From NCBI GenBank assembly GCA_937925855.1, contig CALAMO010000045.1:1-64000 (forward strand): a stretch of 64,000 nucleotides of DNA, in the 5' to 3' direction. The notes under the pieces were generated by a model, which ran no database searches, was not told the origin of the DNA, and saw only the letters and a list, made by a program, of their open reading frames with translations. Below, piece by piece: positions 16,800 through 26,629 of this stretch. The number at the start of each line of letters is the position of its first letter. Within the stretch, counting starts at the first letter, position 1. The stretch comes from an uncultured Thiotrichaceae bacterium. GTDB lineage: Bacteria > Pseudomonadota > Gammaproteobacteria > Thiotrichales > Thiotrichaceae. The position numbers were made by a program, and so were the translations under genes.

Positions 16800-17991
16800 A
16801 CTGCATCCACAGCTCGTCGGCACGCCGGAGGCCGAAGAAGCAAAAGCGATTATTCAGGCCTGCGTCCACTGCGGTTTTTGTACCGCGACCTGCCCGACCT
16901 ATCAGCATTTCCACGACGAGCGCGACGGGCCACGCGGCCGTATTTATCTGATTAAGCAGCTGCTGGAAAACAACGCCGTCAGTGCGAGCACACAGCAACA
17001 TTTAGATCGCTGTCTAACCTGTCGCAGCTGTGAGACCACCTGTCCCTCCGGCGTACGCTATGGGCGACTGGTCGATATTGGCCGCAAGATGACAGAAGAC
17101 CGCGTGCCGCGCAGCCCGCTGGCGAGCTTACAGCGCCACGCACTGCGCCAAATCGTACCGTATGAAAAACGCTTTGGGGCGCTGCTCAAAATAGGCCAGC
17201 TGTGTCGCCCAGTATTGCCCGCCGCCCTCAAAGCCAAAGTCCCCGCCAAAGCGACAGCCTCGCCTTGGCCTGCGCATAGCCACCCACGCCGCATGCTCGC
17301 GCTACGTGGCTGCGCCCAGGGTGTGGCCGCCCCCAATACCAATGCAGCCACCGCGCGCGTGCTGGATAAGCTGGGTATTACCCTAGTGGAAGCACCCAAT
17401 GCGGGCTGCTGTGGCGCAGTGGATTATCATCTCTCCGCGCATGCGGCGGGCCTGAAGGCGATGCGGAAGAATATTGATGCCTGGTGGCCTGCGATTGAAG
17501 CGGGTGCTGAGGCCCTGGTGATGACGGCCTCTGGCTGTGGCGTAATGGTGCAGGAATACGGCGAGCTGCTAGCACATGACCCAGATTATGCAGCTAAAGC
17601 GCAGCGCGTATCAGAACTCAGCCGCGACCTAAGCGAGGTCCTGCTAGATGAGGATTTAAGCCTGCTGCAAGCCGATACGGCCACCCGCACAGCATTCCAC
17701 TGCCCATGTACCCTGCAACACGGCCTACAACTCAGCGGCAAGGTAGAGAAAATTCTACAGCAGGCGGGCGTGCCACTGACACAAACCAAAGATAAGCATT
17801 TATGCTGCGGTTCGGCTGGAACCTACTCAGTTTTGCAGCCCAAAACCAGTAAAGCGCTGTTAACTAAAAAGTTGCAGGCGCTGACAGTAGATGCACCACA
17901 GCAAATTGTGACGGCGAATATTGGCTGTCAGCTGCACCTGGCAACGCAGGCGCAAGTACCAGTAAAGCATTGGATAGAATTATTGGCTTAA
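16789..17991 (+). CDS. glcF: Glycolate oxidase iron-sulfur subunit GlcF
   Basis: A 400-residue electron-transfer subunit with two [4Fe-4S] motifs, CVHCGFCTATCP and CLTCRSCETTCP. Two CCG domains follow (AGCCGAVDYH and LCCGSAGTY), characteristic of GlcF and heterodisulfide-reductase-like proteins. It passes electrons from GlcD/GlcE toward the quinone pool at the inner membrane. The start aligns with E. coli GlcF length. Translation is probably coupled to the small ORF overlapping its 5' end. The next gene begins 10 nt after the stop. Confidence 0.95.
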   Translation: MHTELHPQLVGTPEAEEAKAIIQACVHCGFCTATCPTYQHFHDERDGPRGRIYLIKQLLENNAVSASTQQHLDRCLTCRSCETTCPSGVRYGRLVDIGRKMTEDRVPRSPLASLQRHALRQIVPYEKRFGALLKIGQLCRPVLPAALKAKVPAKATASPWPAHSHPRRMLALRGCAQGVAAPNTNAATARVLDKLGITLVEAPNAGCCGAVDYHLSAHAAGLKAMRKNIDAWWPAIEAGAEALVMTASGCGVMVQEYGELLAHDPDYAAKAQRVSELSRDLSEVLLDEDLSLLQADTATRTAFHCPCTLQHGLQLSGKVEKILQQAGVPLTQTKDKHLCCGSAGTYSVLQPKTSKALLTKKLQALTVDAPQQIVTANIGCQLHLATQAQVPVKHWIELLA

Positions 17992-18001
17992 AGGACACAT
18001 T

Positions 18002-18568
18002 ATGAAACGCCGTACATTTCTGGGCCTAAGCAGCCTCAGCGCTCTACCCCTTCCCATATTCGCCGCCGCCCGTAGGCCCACTCCCGCGGATCAGGAAGGC
18101 CCGTTCTACCCAGTCACCACAATCCCACTGCGCCGCAGCCTGATTCTGAGTGCGCAAATCCCGGCGCATGAGACCCTGTTATTAAGTGGCCGGATACTGA
18201 ATCAGCAGGGCCAGCCCCTGGTCAATGCTAAGATCGAAATTTGGCAGTGCGATGGTGCAGGCCGCTACGACCACCCGCGCCAGCCTAATACACAACAATT
18301 TGACCGCCGCTTCGCGGGCTACGGCGCACAGATCACCGACGCACAGGGCTATTATAGCTTCAGTACGCTGTACCCCGTGCCGTACACCGGACGCCCGCCG
18401 CATATCCACGTCAAACTCTGGCATAATCATCAGGAGCAACTGACAACACAGCTCTACCTGGAAAGCAATAGCGGTTCGAGCGGGTTTGCTAGCCGTGATC
18501 CACTCCAAATCGCCCCTCAGCAAACCGCAGAGGGTTACTTAGCGGCGAATTATACTTTTGTAATTTAA
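18002..18568 (+). CDS. Exported intradiol ring-cleavage dioxygenase family protein
   Basis: A 188-residue protein of the protocatechuate 3,4-dioxygenase/catechol 1,2-dioxygenase fold. Fe(III) ligands are visible as Y89 (GRYDHP), Y128, H134 and H136 (PYTGRPPHIHVKLW). The N-terminus KRRTFLGLSSL followed by a hydrophobic stretch and AAA is a twin-arginine signal, so it is predicted to be periplasmic. The GPFYPV segment is typical of the short, exported group. It follows glcF by 10 nt and is likely in the same mRNA. The aromatic substrate is not determinable here. Confidence 0.85.
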   Translation: MKRRTFLGLSSLSALPLPIFAAARRPTPADQEGPFYPVTTIPLRRSLILSAQIPAHETLLLSGRILNQQGQPLVNAKIEIWQCDGAGRYDHPRQPNTQQFDRRFAGYGAQITDAQGYYSFSTLYPVPYTGRPPHIHVKLWHNHQEQLTTQLYLESNSGSSGFASRDPLQIAPQQTAEGYLAANYTFVI

Positions 18569-18602
18569 CCGTGCGTGCGGCCACTCGTTCTGGACAAAAA
18601 GC

Positions 18603-19688
18603 ATGCAGACCGTAGATGTCATTATCATTGGCGCCGGGCTATCCGGTTTATACGCAGCAACCCTGCTCCAGCAAAACGGCCTCAGCTATCAACTGTACGA
18701 AGCCAGCACCCACCTCGGTGGGCGTTTGCGTTCTTCTCCTGCCACAGCGACGGTGCCCGGCATTGATTTAGGTGCGGCTTGGTTCTGGCCGCATCAGAGC
18801 AAAGTACCGGCGCTGCTAACTCAGCTAGGCCTCGGCCACTTTAGCCAATATGTCGCGGGAGATGCCTTATATCAAACCGCTCCTGACACGCCCGCAGAGC
18901 GCTTTGCGGGCATGCCCGGCCTATCCTATCGGGTAGCAGGCGGAACGGCTGCCATTCCAGCCGCGCTAGCGGCACGCCTCGACCCAAGCCAGTTACACCT
19001 CGGCCACCCGATCACCCAGCTTCAGCGTACACCAAACGGCTGGCAGGTAGCGGGCGACACAGCCAATCCGCAGGACACATACCACGGTCATCATCTACTA
19101 TTAGCCGCGCCGCCCCGCGTACTGTTACAGCGCACCAATCTGGCTGCCTTATTAAGCCCACCCTTACAGCGCGCACTGCGCCAACAGCAAACCTGGATGG
19201 CCGCCCAGGCCAAATTTGTTGCTAGCTATGAACAGGCGTTCTGGCGCGAGGCCGGGTTAGCCGGACAAGTCTTTAGCCGAATCGGGCCAATGACTGAGAT
19301 CCACGATGCCTCCGCCGCAGAGGACGCGGGCTTTGCCCTATTTGGTTTCATCGGCGTACCCGCCGCACAGCGCAGCCAAATAAGTCCAGATGCACTGCGC
19401 CAAGGCTGCCTACAACAGCTCGCGCAGCTGTTTGGTCCGGCAGCAGCACAGGCCAGCGCGACCTACTTACAGGACTGGGCCACTGAAGCTTGGCTGTGCA
19501 CCGACGATGACCTCACCGAAGCACGGCGCCACCCCGACATTAATCTTAAACCCTATGCCGCTGAATTAAATGAGCTGCGACTAAGCTTTGCCGCCACGGA
19601 AGTCGCACAGCAAGAAGCAGGCTATATTGAAGGCGCACTGTACGCCGTCGAACAGGCCGTCGCGGCGATTACGCAGTCGCCGCCATGA
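18603..19688 (+). CDS. FAD-dependent amine oxidase family protein
   Basis: A 361-residue flavoprotein of the monoamine oxidase/phytoene desaturase superfamily. The N-terminal dinucleotide fold is VDVIIIGAGLSGLYAATLL, followed by YEASTHLGGRLRS, the second FAD contact of this family. GTAAIPAALA in the middle and AGYIEGALYAVEQA at the C-terminus match the amine-oxidase pattern. No signal peptide. It is 34 nt downstream of the intradiol dioxygenase gene in the same direction. Substrate unknown; amines and cyclic ketones or alcohols are all possible. Confidence 0.85.
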   Translation: MQTVDVIIIGAGLSGLYAATLLQQNGLSYQLYEASTHLGGRLRSSPATATVPGIDLGAAWFWPHQSKVPALLTQLGLGHFSQYVAGDALYQTAPDTPAERFAGMPGLSYRVAGGTAAIPAALAARLDPSQLHLGHPITQLQRTPNGWQVAGDTANPQDTYHGHHLLLAAPPRVLLQRTNLAALLSPPLQRALRQQQTWMAAQAKFVASYEQAFWREAGLAGQVFSRIGPMTEIHDASAAEDAGFALFGFIGVPAAQRSQISPDALRQGCLQQLAQLFGPAAAQASATYLQDWATEAWLCTDDDLTEARRHPDINLKPYAAELNELRLSFAATEVAQQEAGYIEGALYAVEQAVAAITQSPP

Positions 19689-19775
19689 CCCTGACAGGCG
19701 CACTCCAAACACCAACAAGTTGACCCGAAAATTCGCAGGTTGTACCGATGATCCCAAACACCGCAGACGCAAATC

Positions 19776-20441
19776 ATGACCACAACATCCGGCACCATTG
19801 ATTTTTACTTCGATCCAATCAGCCCCTATGCCTGGCTAGCGTGCACGCGCTTAGCCACGCTACAGGCAAAAACTGGCCGCACACTAATTGCGCACCCCGT
19901 CTTGTTTGCCGGGCTGTTAAACGCCCACGGCAACCTCGGACCAGCAGAAATTCCCGCGAAACGCGCCTATATCTTTCGCGATGTCCTACGCCGCGCTGAC
20001 CGCTTGGGTTTACAGGCCGAATGCCCACCCCAACATCCCTTTAATCCGCTGCTGGCCCTGCGCGTGTGTACTGCGTTTAGCGAGCCTACGCAGCGCCTGC
20101 GGCTGGCGATTGCGCTATGCGCTGCCGCCTGGGAAAAGGGCCTAGATATTAGTCAAATCGATCAGGTGCACACAGTGATTACACGCTGTGGTCTAGATGC
20201 GGACTGGGCATTAGCACAGGCGCAGGATGCCACCCTTAAACAAACGCTGATCGACACCACCGCCGCAGCGGCACAACGGGGTATTTTTGGCGTGCCGACG
20301 TTTCAGCTCGACGGGCAGATATTTTGGGGCGAAGACCGCATCGATGACTTAATTCACTCTGCCAATGGCCGAAGTATCGATGAAGCCAAATTAGCGGACG
20401 TGTTGGCACGCCGCGCAGCCGTACAGCGCAAACGTCCCTAA
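19776..20441 (+). CDS. DsbA-like 2-hydroxychromene-2-carboxylate isomerase (GST kappa class)
   Basis: A 221-residue thioredoxin-fold protein lacking a CxxC. Family signatures are DFYFDPISPYAWLA (catalytic Ser position), FNPLLALRVC and RGIFGVPTFQLDGQIFWGEDRIDDL. Known members (NahD type) isomerise hydroxychromene carboxylates during naphthalene degradation using glutathione. Many relatives serve other glutathione-linked isomerisations. It ends the glcDEF-oxidase gene train and its stop overlaps the convergent hydrolase stop by 4 nt. Confidence 0.88.
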   Translation: MTTTSGTIDFYFDPISPYAWLACTRLATLQAKTGRTLIAHPVLFAGLLNAHGNLGPAEIPAKRAYIFRDVLRRADRLGLQAECPPQHPFNPLLALRVCTAFSEPTQRLRLAIALCAAAWEKGLDISQIDQVHTVITRCGLDADWALAQAQDATLKQTLIDTTAAAAQRGIFGVPTFQLDGQIFWGEDRIDDLIHSANGRSIDEAKLADVLARRAAVQRKRP

Positions 20442-21325
20442 CGCGAGTGCAGCCGCTGCAAAAAACTGACCACGGCCCCGGTGAATATATCGTTCCGGTC
20501 TCCGGCGACCATATGCGCCGCATCGCTGATGTGAGCGTATTCCGCATGCGGGCAGGCCTGTAAAAATTCCGCTGTACTCTCATCGGTCAACAAATCTGAA
20601 AGCCCACCGCGCACCAGCAGCGTCGGCAGCGTGAGTGCCTGTGCATAGCGGTGTAAACCGGCCTGCACCGTTTGATAATCACGCTCAGAGCGCTGTAAAA
20701 ATGCGGGGTCCCAGTGCCAGTAATAGCGACCATCCTCACCCCGCCGGATATTTTTCGCCAGCCCATCGGCATTGTGCTTGGTCTTGCGCTGCGGTTGGTA
20801 GCGTGCGATAGCCGCTGACACCTCAGCCAGTGATGCAAAACCCTGTTTACCCAGCGCCATAAACTGCAAGACGCGGCGCGCGCCCTCAGCCTCAAACCCT
20901 GGCACAATATCAACCAGCACCAGCGCGCGCGCATCGACGATGCCCTGCCCAATCGCGCTGAGCGCCGCTAAACCGCCAAGCGAAGCCCCAACCAGCACCG
21001 GCTGCCTGAGATCGCCCTGCGCCAGCACGCAGGCCAGATCAGCCGCAATATGCGCTTCGGTATACCCGGCGCTGTCGTTTATCCAATCGGAGTCACCGTG
21101 GCCGCGCAAATCCAGCGCCAGCGTATAAAAACCGGCCCGACCCAGCTGCTCCCCCGCCCCTTTCCAGGCGTGCCGGGTCTGGCCACCACCGTGCAATAAG
21201 AGCACAGCAGGCTGAGCAGGCTCACCCCAAACATCAGCCGCAAGCCTATTGCCTTCGCTACCCTGGAAGTATTGCTGGGGTTCGGGGGTGCCGGGTAGAC
21301 GTGTGCGTGGCATAGATTGAGTCAT
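20438..21325 (-). CDS. Alpha/beta hydrolase
   Basis: A 295-residue alpha/beta-fold hydrolase. The oxyanion segment is LLHGGGQTRHAW, the nucleophile elbow is VGASLGG (Ser), and the C-terminal DAAHMVAGDRND carries the catalytic His. The ATG at 21325 is preferred to an in-frame TTG at 21343 that overlaps the upstream gene. Enzymes with the DLRGHGDSDW segment include peroxidases and esterases, and no specific substrate is evident. It is 10 nt downstream of the AEC transporter gene. Confidence 0.85.
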   Translation of the reverse strand: MTQSMPRTRLPGTPEPQQYFQGSEGNRLAADVWGEPAQPAVLLLHGGGQTRHAWKGAGEQLGRAGFYTLALDLRGHGDSDWINDSAGYTEAHIAADLACVLAQGDLRQPVLVGASLGGLAALSAIGQGIVDARALVLVDIVPGFEAEGARRVLQFMALGKQGFASLAEVSAAIARYQPQRKTKHNADGLAKNIRRGEDGRYYWHWDPAFLQRSERDYQTVQAGLHRYAQALTLPTLLVRGGLSDLLTDESTAEFLQACPHAEYAHISDAAHMVAGDRNDIFTGAVVSFLQRLHSR

Positions 21326-21335
21326 GATAATGTGC

Positions 21336-22286
21336 TCACCCAACAGGAAGCGTAGCGGTCAGCCACCACAGCCAAACACTCAGGCTCAACACCGCTAATA
21401 AGGTCGCCAACAGCACCACGCTCGCTGCTGTGCCCTGACCACGCTGATAAAGGCTGGCAAATAGATAGCCATTCAAGCCTGAGGGCATCGCCGCCATCAA
21501 CACAATCAGCGCCGTCAACGCCGGTTCCACCCCAAGCAGCGTGCAAAATAATAGCGTCAACAGCGGATGCAGCAGCAGCGACACCGCCGACACCATCCCC
21601 ACCTCCGCCAGCCGTTCGGAAAAGCGGTAGCGCGTTAACGCTCCCCCCAGCGCAAACAGCGCTATCGGCAGCGCCGCCCGTGCCAGCAAATCAACAGCAT
21701 CCACCACCACTACCGGCAGCGCTATACCGCTAAAATTAGCCAGAAAACCCAGTCCAATCCCAATCATCAGGCTATTGCGAAACATCGCCTTCACCACTAC
21801 CACCGTCGTCTCCGACCACGAACGCCCATCTGAACGCAGCCATTCCATGGTGCTAATGCCCAGCAAATAACAAAACGGCGCATGCACCGACACCAGCGCA
21901 TAGAGCGGTGCGATCTGATCCTCGTTCCAGGCACGCGCCGAAATAGGTAGGCCCAATAACACCAAATTTGAAAATAAGCCGGTAAAACCGACCGCAACCG
22001 CTTCACCCGGTGGGCGCGCAAAAAACTTATGTGCCAGCAAGCCAACAAGCGCAAAACACAGCCCCGCCGCGCCTAGAAACGCCAGCAGCAAGCGCCAGTC
22101 AAACGCCGCCCCCAAATCCATTTGCGCAATCGCCCGGAACAACAGGCAGGGCACCGCAATCAACAGCGCAAAGCGCATCAGCGCGTCAATCATCGCCGCG
22201 CTAAACAGCTGCTGCCTTGCCGCCAGATAACCCGCAGCAATCACCAGAAACACAGGCGCGATAATATTGACGATATAGAGCAGCAT
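21336..22286 (-). CDS. AEC-family (auxin efflux carrier type) transporter
   Basis: A 316-residue integral membrane protein with ten hydrophobic segments and a polar break in the middle, the layout of bacterial AEC carriers such as MdcF/YfdV. The opening NIIAPVFLVIAAGYLAARQQLF and the C-terminal AAMPSGLNGYLFASLYQ are typical. Such carriers export or exchange small organic acids and amino acids. It shares an mRNA with the hydrolase downstream. Confidence 0.85.
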   Translation of the reverse strand: MLLYIVNIIAPVFLVIAAGYLAARQQLFSAAMIDALMRFALLIAVPCLLFRAIAQMDLGAAFDWRLLLAFLGAAGLCFALVGLLAHKFFARPPGEAVAVGFTGLFSNLVLLGLPISARAWNEDQIAPLYALVSVHAPFCYLLGISTMEWLRSDGRSWSETTVVVVKAMFRNSLMIGIGLGFLANFSGIALPVVVVDAVDLLARAALPIALFALGGALTRYRFSERLAEVGMVSAVSLLLHPLLTLLFCTLLGVEPALTALIVLMAAMPSGLNGYLFASLYQRGQGTAASVVLLATLLAVLSLSVWLWWLTATLPVG

Positions 22287-22430
22287 AAATTAGCTCACGA
22301 CAGCCATCAGGGCCTGCAAGATTACGCGCTATTGCGCAGCGGTACCAGTCGCTTAGCTGGATTGCACCCATCCCACTGACCTATTCTTAATGCTATGCTA
22401 AGCACCTTCGCGCACAATAATCGGATTAAT

Positions 22431-23735
22431 ATGCTCCATATCGACATTGCCAAACGGGTCTACGACCACAGTTTCAAACAAGATCCCATCGTCCGCAGCG
22501 TCCTCGACACCGATGTATACAAGCTACTCATGTTACAAACCATCTGGCAGGAATGGTGCACTATTCCAGTTACCTTCTCGCTGATTAACCGCAGTACGCG
22601 CGTGCGGCTGGCCGATGAGATCGATGCCACCGAACTCAGAGAACAGCTGGAACATGCCCGCACCTTGCGCCTGACGAAGAAGGAAAATATCTGGCTGGCG
22701 GGTAATACCTTTTACGGCAAGGAACGTCTGTTTAGCCCAGACTTTCTGCACTGGCTGCGCGATTATCAGCTGCCCGATTTTGAACTCAGCCAACAGGACG
22801 GCCAGTATCAAATCGATATTCACGGCAGCTGGGCCGAAGTCACGCTGTGGGAAATCCCGCTATTGGCGATTATCAGCGAACTGCGCTCGCGCTCCGCCAT
22901 GAGCGGCCTGGGGCGCTTTGAGATTGATGTCACCTACGCGCGCGCCAAGGCCAAGATGTGGGAAAAGGTTTTACGGCTAGCGCAGCTGCCCGAGCTGAGA
23001 ATTGCTGATTTTGGGACGCGGCGACGGCACAGCTTTTTGTGGCAGCGCTGGTGTGTTAACGCGCTGAAGGAAGGACTCGGCGATAATTTTATCGGCACCA
23101 GTAATGTGCTCTTGGCGATGGATCACGACCTGGAGGCCATCGGCACCAATGCGCATGAACTGCCGATGGTCGCGGCGGCACTCGCCCAGGACGATGCGGC
23201 CCTGCGGCTGGCACCGTATCATGTGCTGGAGAAATGGCAACAAACCTATGATGGCAATCTGCTCATCGTCTTGCCGGACACCTACGGCACCACCCGTTTC
23301 CTGCGCGATGCGCCAGACTGGGTTGCGCAGTGGAGTGGCTTTCGCATTGACTCCAAACAGCCGATTGAAGGTGGTGAGGAGATCATCGCCTGGTGGCAGA
23401 AAATGGGGCAGGACCCACGGCAGAAACTCATCGTCTTCTCCGATGGGCTGGATATCGATACCATTGAAGCGACTTACCACCATTTTCATGGCCGGGTCAG
23501 AACCAGCTTTGGTTGGGGCACAAATTTGACCAATGATTTTCGCGACTGTGCGCCCTACCCTAATGCCGGGCTGAAAGCATTTTCACTGGTGTGTAAAGTG
23601 ACCGCTGCCGACGGCAATCCAACGGTGAAGCTGTCGGATAATTTGATGAAAGCGACCGGGCCACAAAGCGCGATTGACCGCTACCTGCGCGTGTTCGGGG
23701 CCGAACAGCTCAGTTCGATGGACGTAACGGTTTAA
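22431..23735 (+). CDS. pncB: Nicotinate phosphoribosyltransferase
   Basis: About 434 residues; catalyses nicotinate + PRPP to nicotinate mononucleotide for NAD salvage. Family segments are [27 protein letters not shown], the phosphorylated-His loop GTNAHELPM, and [15 protein letters not shown] near the PRPP site, with GTNLTNDF. The ATG at 22431 gives an N-terminus close to family length. An in-frame ATG at 22395 would add 12 residues and cannot be excluded. Followed 38 nt later by a polyamine deacetylase. Confidence 0.93.
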   Translation: MLHIDIAKRVYDHSFKQDPIVRSVLDTDVYKLLMLQTIWQEWCTIPVTFSLINRSTRVRLADEIDATELREQLEHARTLRLTKKENIWLAGNTFYGKERLFSPDFLHWLRDYQLPDFELSQQDGQYQIDIHGSWAEVTLWEIPLLAIISELRSRSAMSGLGRFEIDVTYARAKAKMWEKVLRLAQLPELRIADFGTRRRHSFLWQRWCVNALKEGLGDNFIGTSNVLLAMDHDLEAIGTNAHELPMVAAALAQDDAALRLAPYHVLEKWQQTYDGNLLIVLPDTYGTTRFLRDAPDWVAQWSGFRIDSKQPIEGGEEIIAWWQKMGQDPRQKLIVFSDGLDIDTIEATYHHFHGRVRTSFGWGTNLTNDFRDCAPYPNAGLKAFSLVCKVTAADGNPTVKLSDNLMKATGPQSAIDRYLRVFGAEQLSSMDVTV

Positions 23736-23773
23736 TCCACAACGCTAATACCCAGCCACTCAGGAGCCGCAAG

Positions 23774-24805
23774 ATGCAAACTTTTTTTAGTGAATCACAC
23801 CGCCTGCACTTTCCACAGGGCGAGTTATCCGGCGGCGAACTGGTAACACCGTTTGAACGTCCCTCACGGGTAGAATATATTCTACGCCGCCTACAGGAAC
23901 GCCAGTTCAAAGACGTCATCACGCCAGACGCCGTTGACTTTACACCCATTCAGCGCCTGCACGATCCGCGTTTTCTGGATTTTCTCGCACACGCCTGGGA
24001 GGAATGGCAGGCCGAAGGTTATGCCGGTGAGCTTATCCCGACCTCATTTCCAGTGCGCCGCATGCAGGATCAGCGCCCACCGAATAACATCGACGGTAAA
24101 GCCGGTTTTTATGCGCTGGCGGCAGAGACCGCGATTACCGCCGGAACCTGGGAAGCCGTGCAATCCTCCTGCGCTTCCGCCCAAGCCGCACAGCGCCAAG
24201 TCGCAGGCGGTGCACAGGCGGCGTTTGCGCTGTGTCGTCCACCGGGGCATCATGCCGCCGCTGATTTATTCGGTGGCTATTGCTTTATCAACAATGCCGC
24301 CGTCGCAGCAGAAATGTTCTGTATGGAGGGGACGGCTAAAGTGGCGGTGCTGGACATCGATTTTCACCACGGCAACGGTACCCAGGATATTTTTTATGCG
24401 CGCGACGATGTGTTTTTTGCCTCACTCCACGGTCACCCAGAAGATGCTTTCCCCTACTTTACCGGCTATGCCGATGAAGTCGGAACCGGAGCGGGAGCCG
24501 ATATGACCGCAAACTACCCAATGCGACCGGGGACAGCCTACGCCGAATGGGCAGAAGCACTGCGCGCAGCGCTTAAACGCATTAAGCAGTTTGGTGCAGA
24601 AGCGCTAGTCGTGTCGCTGGGCGTGGATGCATTCAAAGCAGACCCAATTAGTTTTTTCAAACTTGAATCAGAAAGTTTTCTACAGGCCGGGGCAGAAATC
24701 GCCGCCCTAAACCTACCGACTGTGTTTATTATGGAAGGTGGCTACGCCATTGATGCGGTGGGCATTAATACGGTGAACGTTCTGGAAGGGTATTTGAACG
24801 CCTGA
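23774..24805 (+). CDS. aphA: Acetylpolyamine amidohydrolase (histone-deacetylase fold)
   Basis: A 343-residue zinc hydrolase that removes acetyl groups from acetylated polyamines such as acetylputrescine. The N-terminus FSESHRLHFPQGELSGGEL is typical of AphA. The His dyad is RPPGHHAAADLFGGYC, with zinc ligands in VLDIDFHHGNGTQ and SLGVDAFKADP. The segment ASLHGHPEDAFPYFTGYADEVG matches known acetylpolyamine hydrolases. GGAGCC precedes the ATG. It is the second deacetylase-fold enzyme in the window and is clearly a different subfamily from the one at 9.2-10.3 kb. Confidence 0.88.
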   Translation: MQTFFSESHRLHFPQGELSGGELVTPFERPSRVEYILRRLQERQFKDVITPDAVDFTPIQRLHDPRFLDFLAHAWEEWQAEGYAGELIPTSFPVRRMQDQRPPNNIDGKAGFYALAAETAITAGTWEAVQSSCASAQAAQRQVAGGAQAAFALCRPPGHHAAADLFGGYCFINNAAVAAEMFCMEGTAKVAVLDIDFHHGNGTQDIFYARDDVFFASLHGHPEDAFPYFTGYADEVGTGAGADMTANYPMRPGTAYAEWAEALRAALKRIKQFGAEALVVSLGVDAFKADPISFFKLESESFLQAGAEIAALNLPTVFIMEGGYAIDAVGINTVNVLEGYLNA

Positions 24806-24822
24806 GGCTCGCCGTGATCCGA

Positions 24823-25416
24823 TCAGGGGTTTTTATAGGCCCTAATCCAATCGATCTCTAAGCGAAATGGCTCAGCCACTTTATTTCCAATCAGAAAGCC
24901 GACCTGCCTAAGCTGTGCCGCGTCCAGCGCGGGATAATCCGTTAATATTCGGCCACGAAACGTTGGAACCGTCTGTGCAAAGGGGATTTCAACTACCGTC
25001 CACTCGTCCTGCTTTGTAGGAAACTTATAGCCGTAGGATGCACCGTCAAAGCGATTATTGGTGCGCAGCCTCAGCTGATAATCGCGGCCATCGCCTTTGA
25101 CCCGCAGGCGCAGACCGGTTTGCCCAGCCGTGTTATAGGACTCTGGCACCGTGCGCACTGAAGCGAAGCCGCCGTTATTATCCAGCGACACCTGACCCCG
25201 GAAGACGGCGGTATTATTGGTGCTCAGCTGCATCTGGCTTTGTGACAGGCCGCCCATGACGCCGTCGTTTACAATCCTCCATGAGTCCATTTGGGTGGGA
25301 ACGCTGAAATCGAATAGCGTGATTTCGGAGACGGCGTTGGCTTGAGATAGGGGCATTAGGCTTACGGCTAAAAATAGTGCGGCGATGCGCTTTGTGAAGT
25401 GAGATGTCCTGTCCAT
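24823..25416 (-). CDS. Exported CIA30-family protein
   Basis: A 197-residue protein with a Sec signal (residues 1-28, ending SQANA) followed by a CIA30 (complex I intermediate-associated protein 30) domain: NDGVMGGLSQSQMQL, GFASVRTVPESYN, GLRLRVKGDGRDYQLRLRT and GFLIGNKVAEPFRLEIDWI. The domain is a galactose-binding-like beta sandwich. In bacteria its role is unknown. Predicted periplasmic. Confidence 0.85.
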   Translation of the reverse strand: MDRTSHFTKRIAALFLAVSLMPLSQANAVSEITLFDFSVPTQMDSWRIVNDGVMGGLSQSQMQLSTNNTAVFRGQVSLDNNGGFASVRTVPESYNTAGQTGLRLRVKGDGRDYQLRLRTNNRFDGASYGYKFPTKQDEWTVVEIPFAQTVPTFRGRILTDYPALDAAQLRQVGFLIGNKVAEPFRLEIDWIRAYKNP

Positions 25417-25499
25417 GACTATACCCTAAATTTATTAACATCAACATGGCACCACGTTCTACAACACAGGGCAATTTACCCTGCAATCATTCTCGTCAT

Positions 25500-25629
25500 G
25501 GAACTTAACTCAACAGCAGGCTGATCCGCCAACTGGCTGCAAGTGTATTTCAACATTATTCCAGGGAGCGAATACCAGACCATCAGCCTCTTTCTCAGCC
25601 AAGCCAGCTTCCAACAAGGTTCCGATAAT
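25500..25629 (-). pseudogene. Possible decayed fragment downstream of the EamA gene
   Basis: Immediately after the EamA stop, in the same frame, the minus strand reads IIGTLLEAGLAEKEADGL then VFAPWNNVEIHLQPV before a stop. It looks protein-like and recalls the C-terminal wing of HTH regulators, but has no start of its own. The rest of the 213-bp gap to the CIA30 gene shows nothing. Very tentative. Confidence 0.25.
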
Positions 25630-26544
25630 CTACACTTTCCTGCGGCCTTCCAGGGCGGCGACCACAGCACCCAGCAGCACCATAGGAGCCGCCAGCATAA
25701 AGCTAGTGCTCAGCGGCAGGCGAAAAATCAACAAATCCGCAAGGAGTGGCCACAGCAGCGCAATGTATTCAAACGGCGCCAGCCGCGAGGCTTCGGCATA
25801 GCGAAACGACAAGGTCATCGCGATATGCGCACAGCCACCCAATAGCCCCGCGCCGATTAAAAACAACAGGGTGTCGCCTGACGGCATAACCCAGCCCCAG
25901 GGCAACGTGCATAAGGCTCCCAACATTGACACTAGCACGAAATACAGTGCGATAGCCCCCGGACTTTCCGTGCGACTTAATGACCGCACCATGATTAACG
26001 CCAGCGCTGAAAGCAACGCAGACAACAGCCCCAAGCCGATACCCACCAACCTAACCCACTCCAGGTCACTCCCGCTAAGCTCAGGCCATACTAACGCCAG
26101 TACACCCGCAAACCCTAGCATTAAGCCCAATACCCGCCAGCGCGTCAGCCGCTCCGAGAGCAATATAACCGCCGCGATAGCCGTCAACATTGGCGACAGC
26201 TGCGCGATTAATATCGCCTCGGCGATGCTCAAGCGCGCCAGAGCCGCAAACGCCGTAAACAGCGCAAGCGCACCACAGCTAGCGCGCAGTAAATGACCGA
26301 ATGGGCGCTGGGTGGCGAGACCCTGTGGAAACTCGTGCCGCAGCCATAAAAACAAGAGCAGCGGAATTAAAGCAAAAAACGAGCGAAAGAACACGATTTC
26401 ACCGAGTGGCACCGCATCGCTGACAAACTTCACGCTCACATACATCCCAGCCATCAACAGGCCAGACAGCAAACGCAGGCCAATCCCGGCGCTAGGATGG
26501 TCGCTTAGGCGGTTATTGGGGGCTAAGGCTCGGCTGGGGCGCAT
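25630..26544 (-). CDS. EamA/DMT-family transporter
   Basis: A 304-residue inner-membrane protein with ten predicted spans made of two EamA repeats. Family features: SGLLMAGMYVSVKFVSDAV, EIVFFRSFFALIPL, and AEAILIAQLSPMLTAIAAVILLSERLTRW, the last being the characteristic EamA helix pair. Drug/metabolite family exporters move amino acids and other small metabolites. A few N-terminal residues are uncertain. It stands alone between the CIA30 gene and the ABC operon. Confidence 0.88.
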   Translation of the reverse strand: MRPSRALAPNNRLSDHPSAGIGLRLLSGLLMAGMYVSVKFVSDAVPLGEIVFFRSFFALIPLLLFLWLRHEFPQGLATQRPFGHLLRASCGALALFTAFAALARLSIAEAILIAQLSPMLTAIAAVILLSERLTRWRVLGLMLGFAGVLALVWPELSGSDLEWVRLVGIGLGLLSALLSALALIMVRSLSRTESPGAIALYFVLVSMLGALCTLPWGWVMPSGDTLLFLIGAGLLGGCAHIAMTLSFRYAEASRLAPFEYIALLWPLLADLLIFRLPLSTSFMLAAPMVLLGAVVAALEGRRKV

Positions 26545-26629
26545 CTGAGATCGGCTTTGAGATAGCTAGGTTTCAAGTGGGTTTGAGGTAAATTTCGCGG
26601 CAGATCTTGCCGTGGTTTGCACCGAACGG

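Noticed and set aside
25476-25670. 64-residue minus-strand ORF downstream of the EamA gene
   Set aside because: Different frame from the protein-like fragment there, overlaps the EamA 3' end and has no ribosome site.
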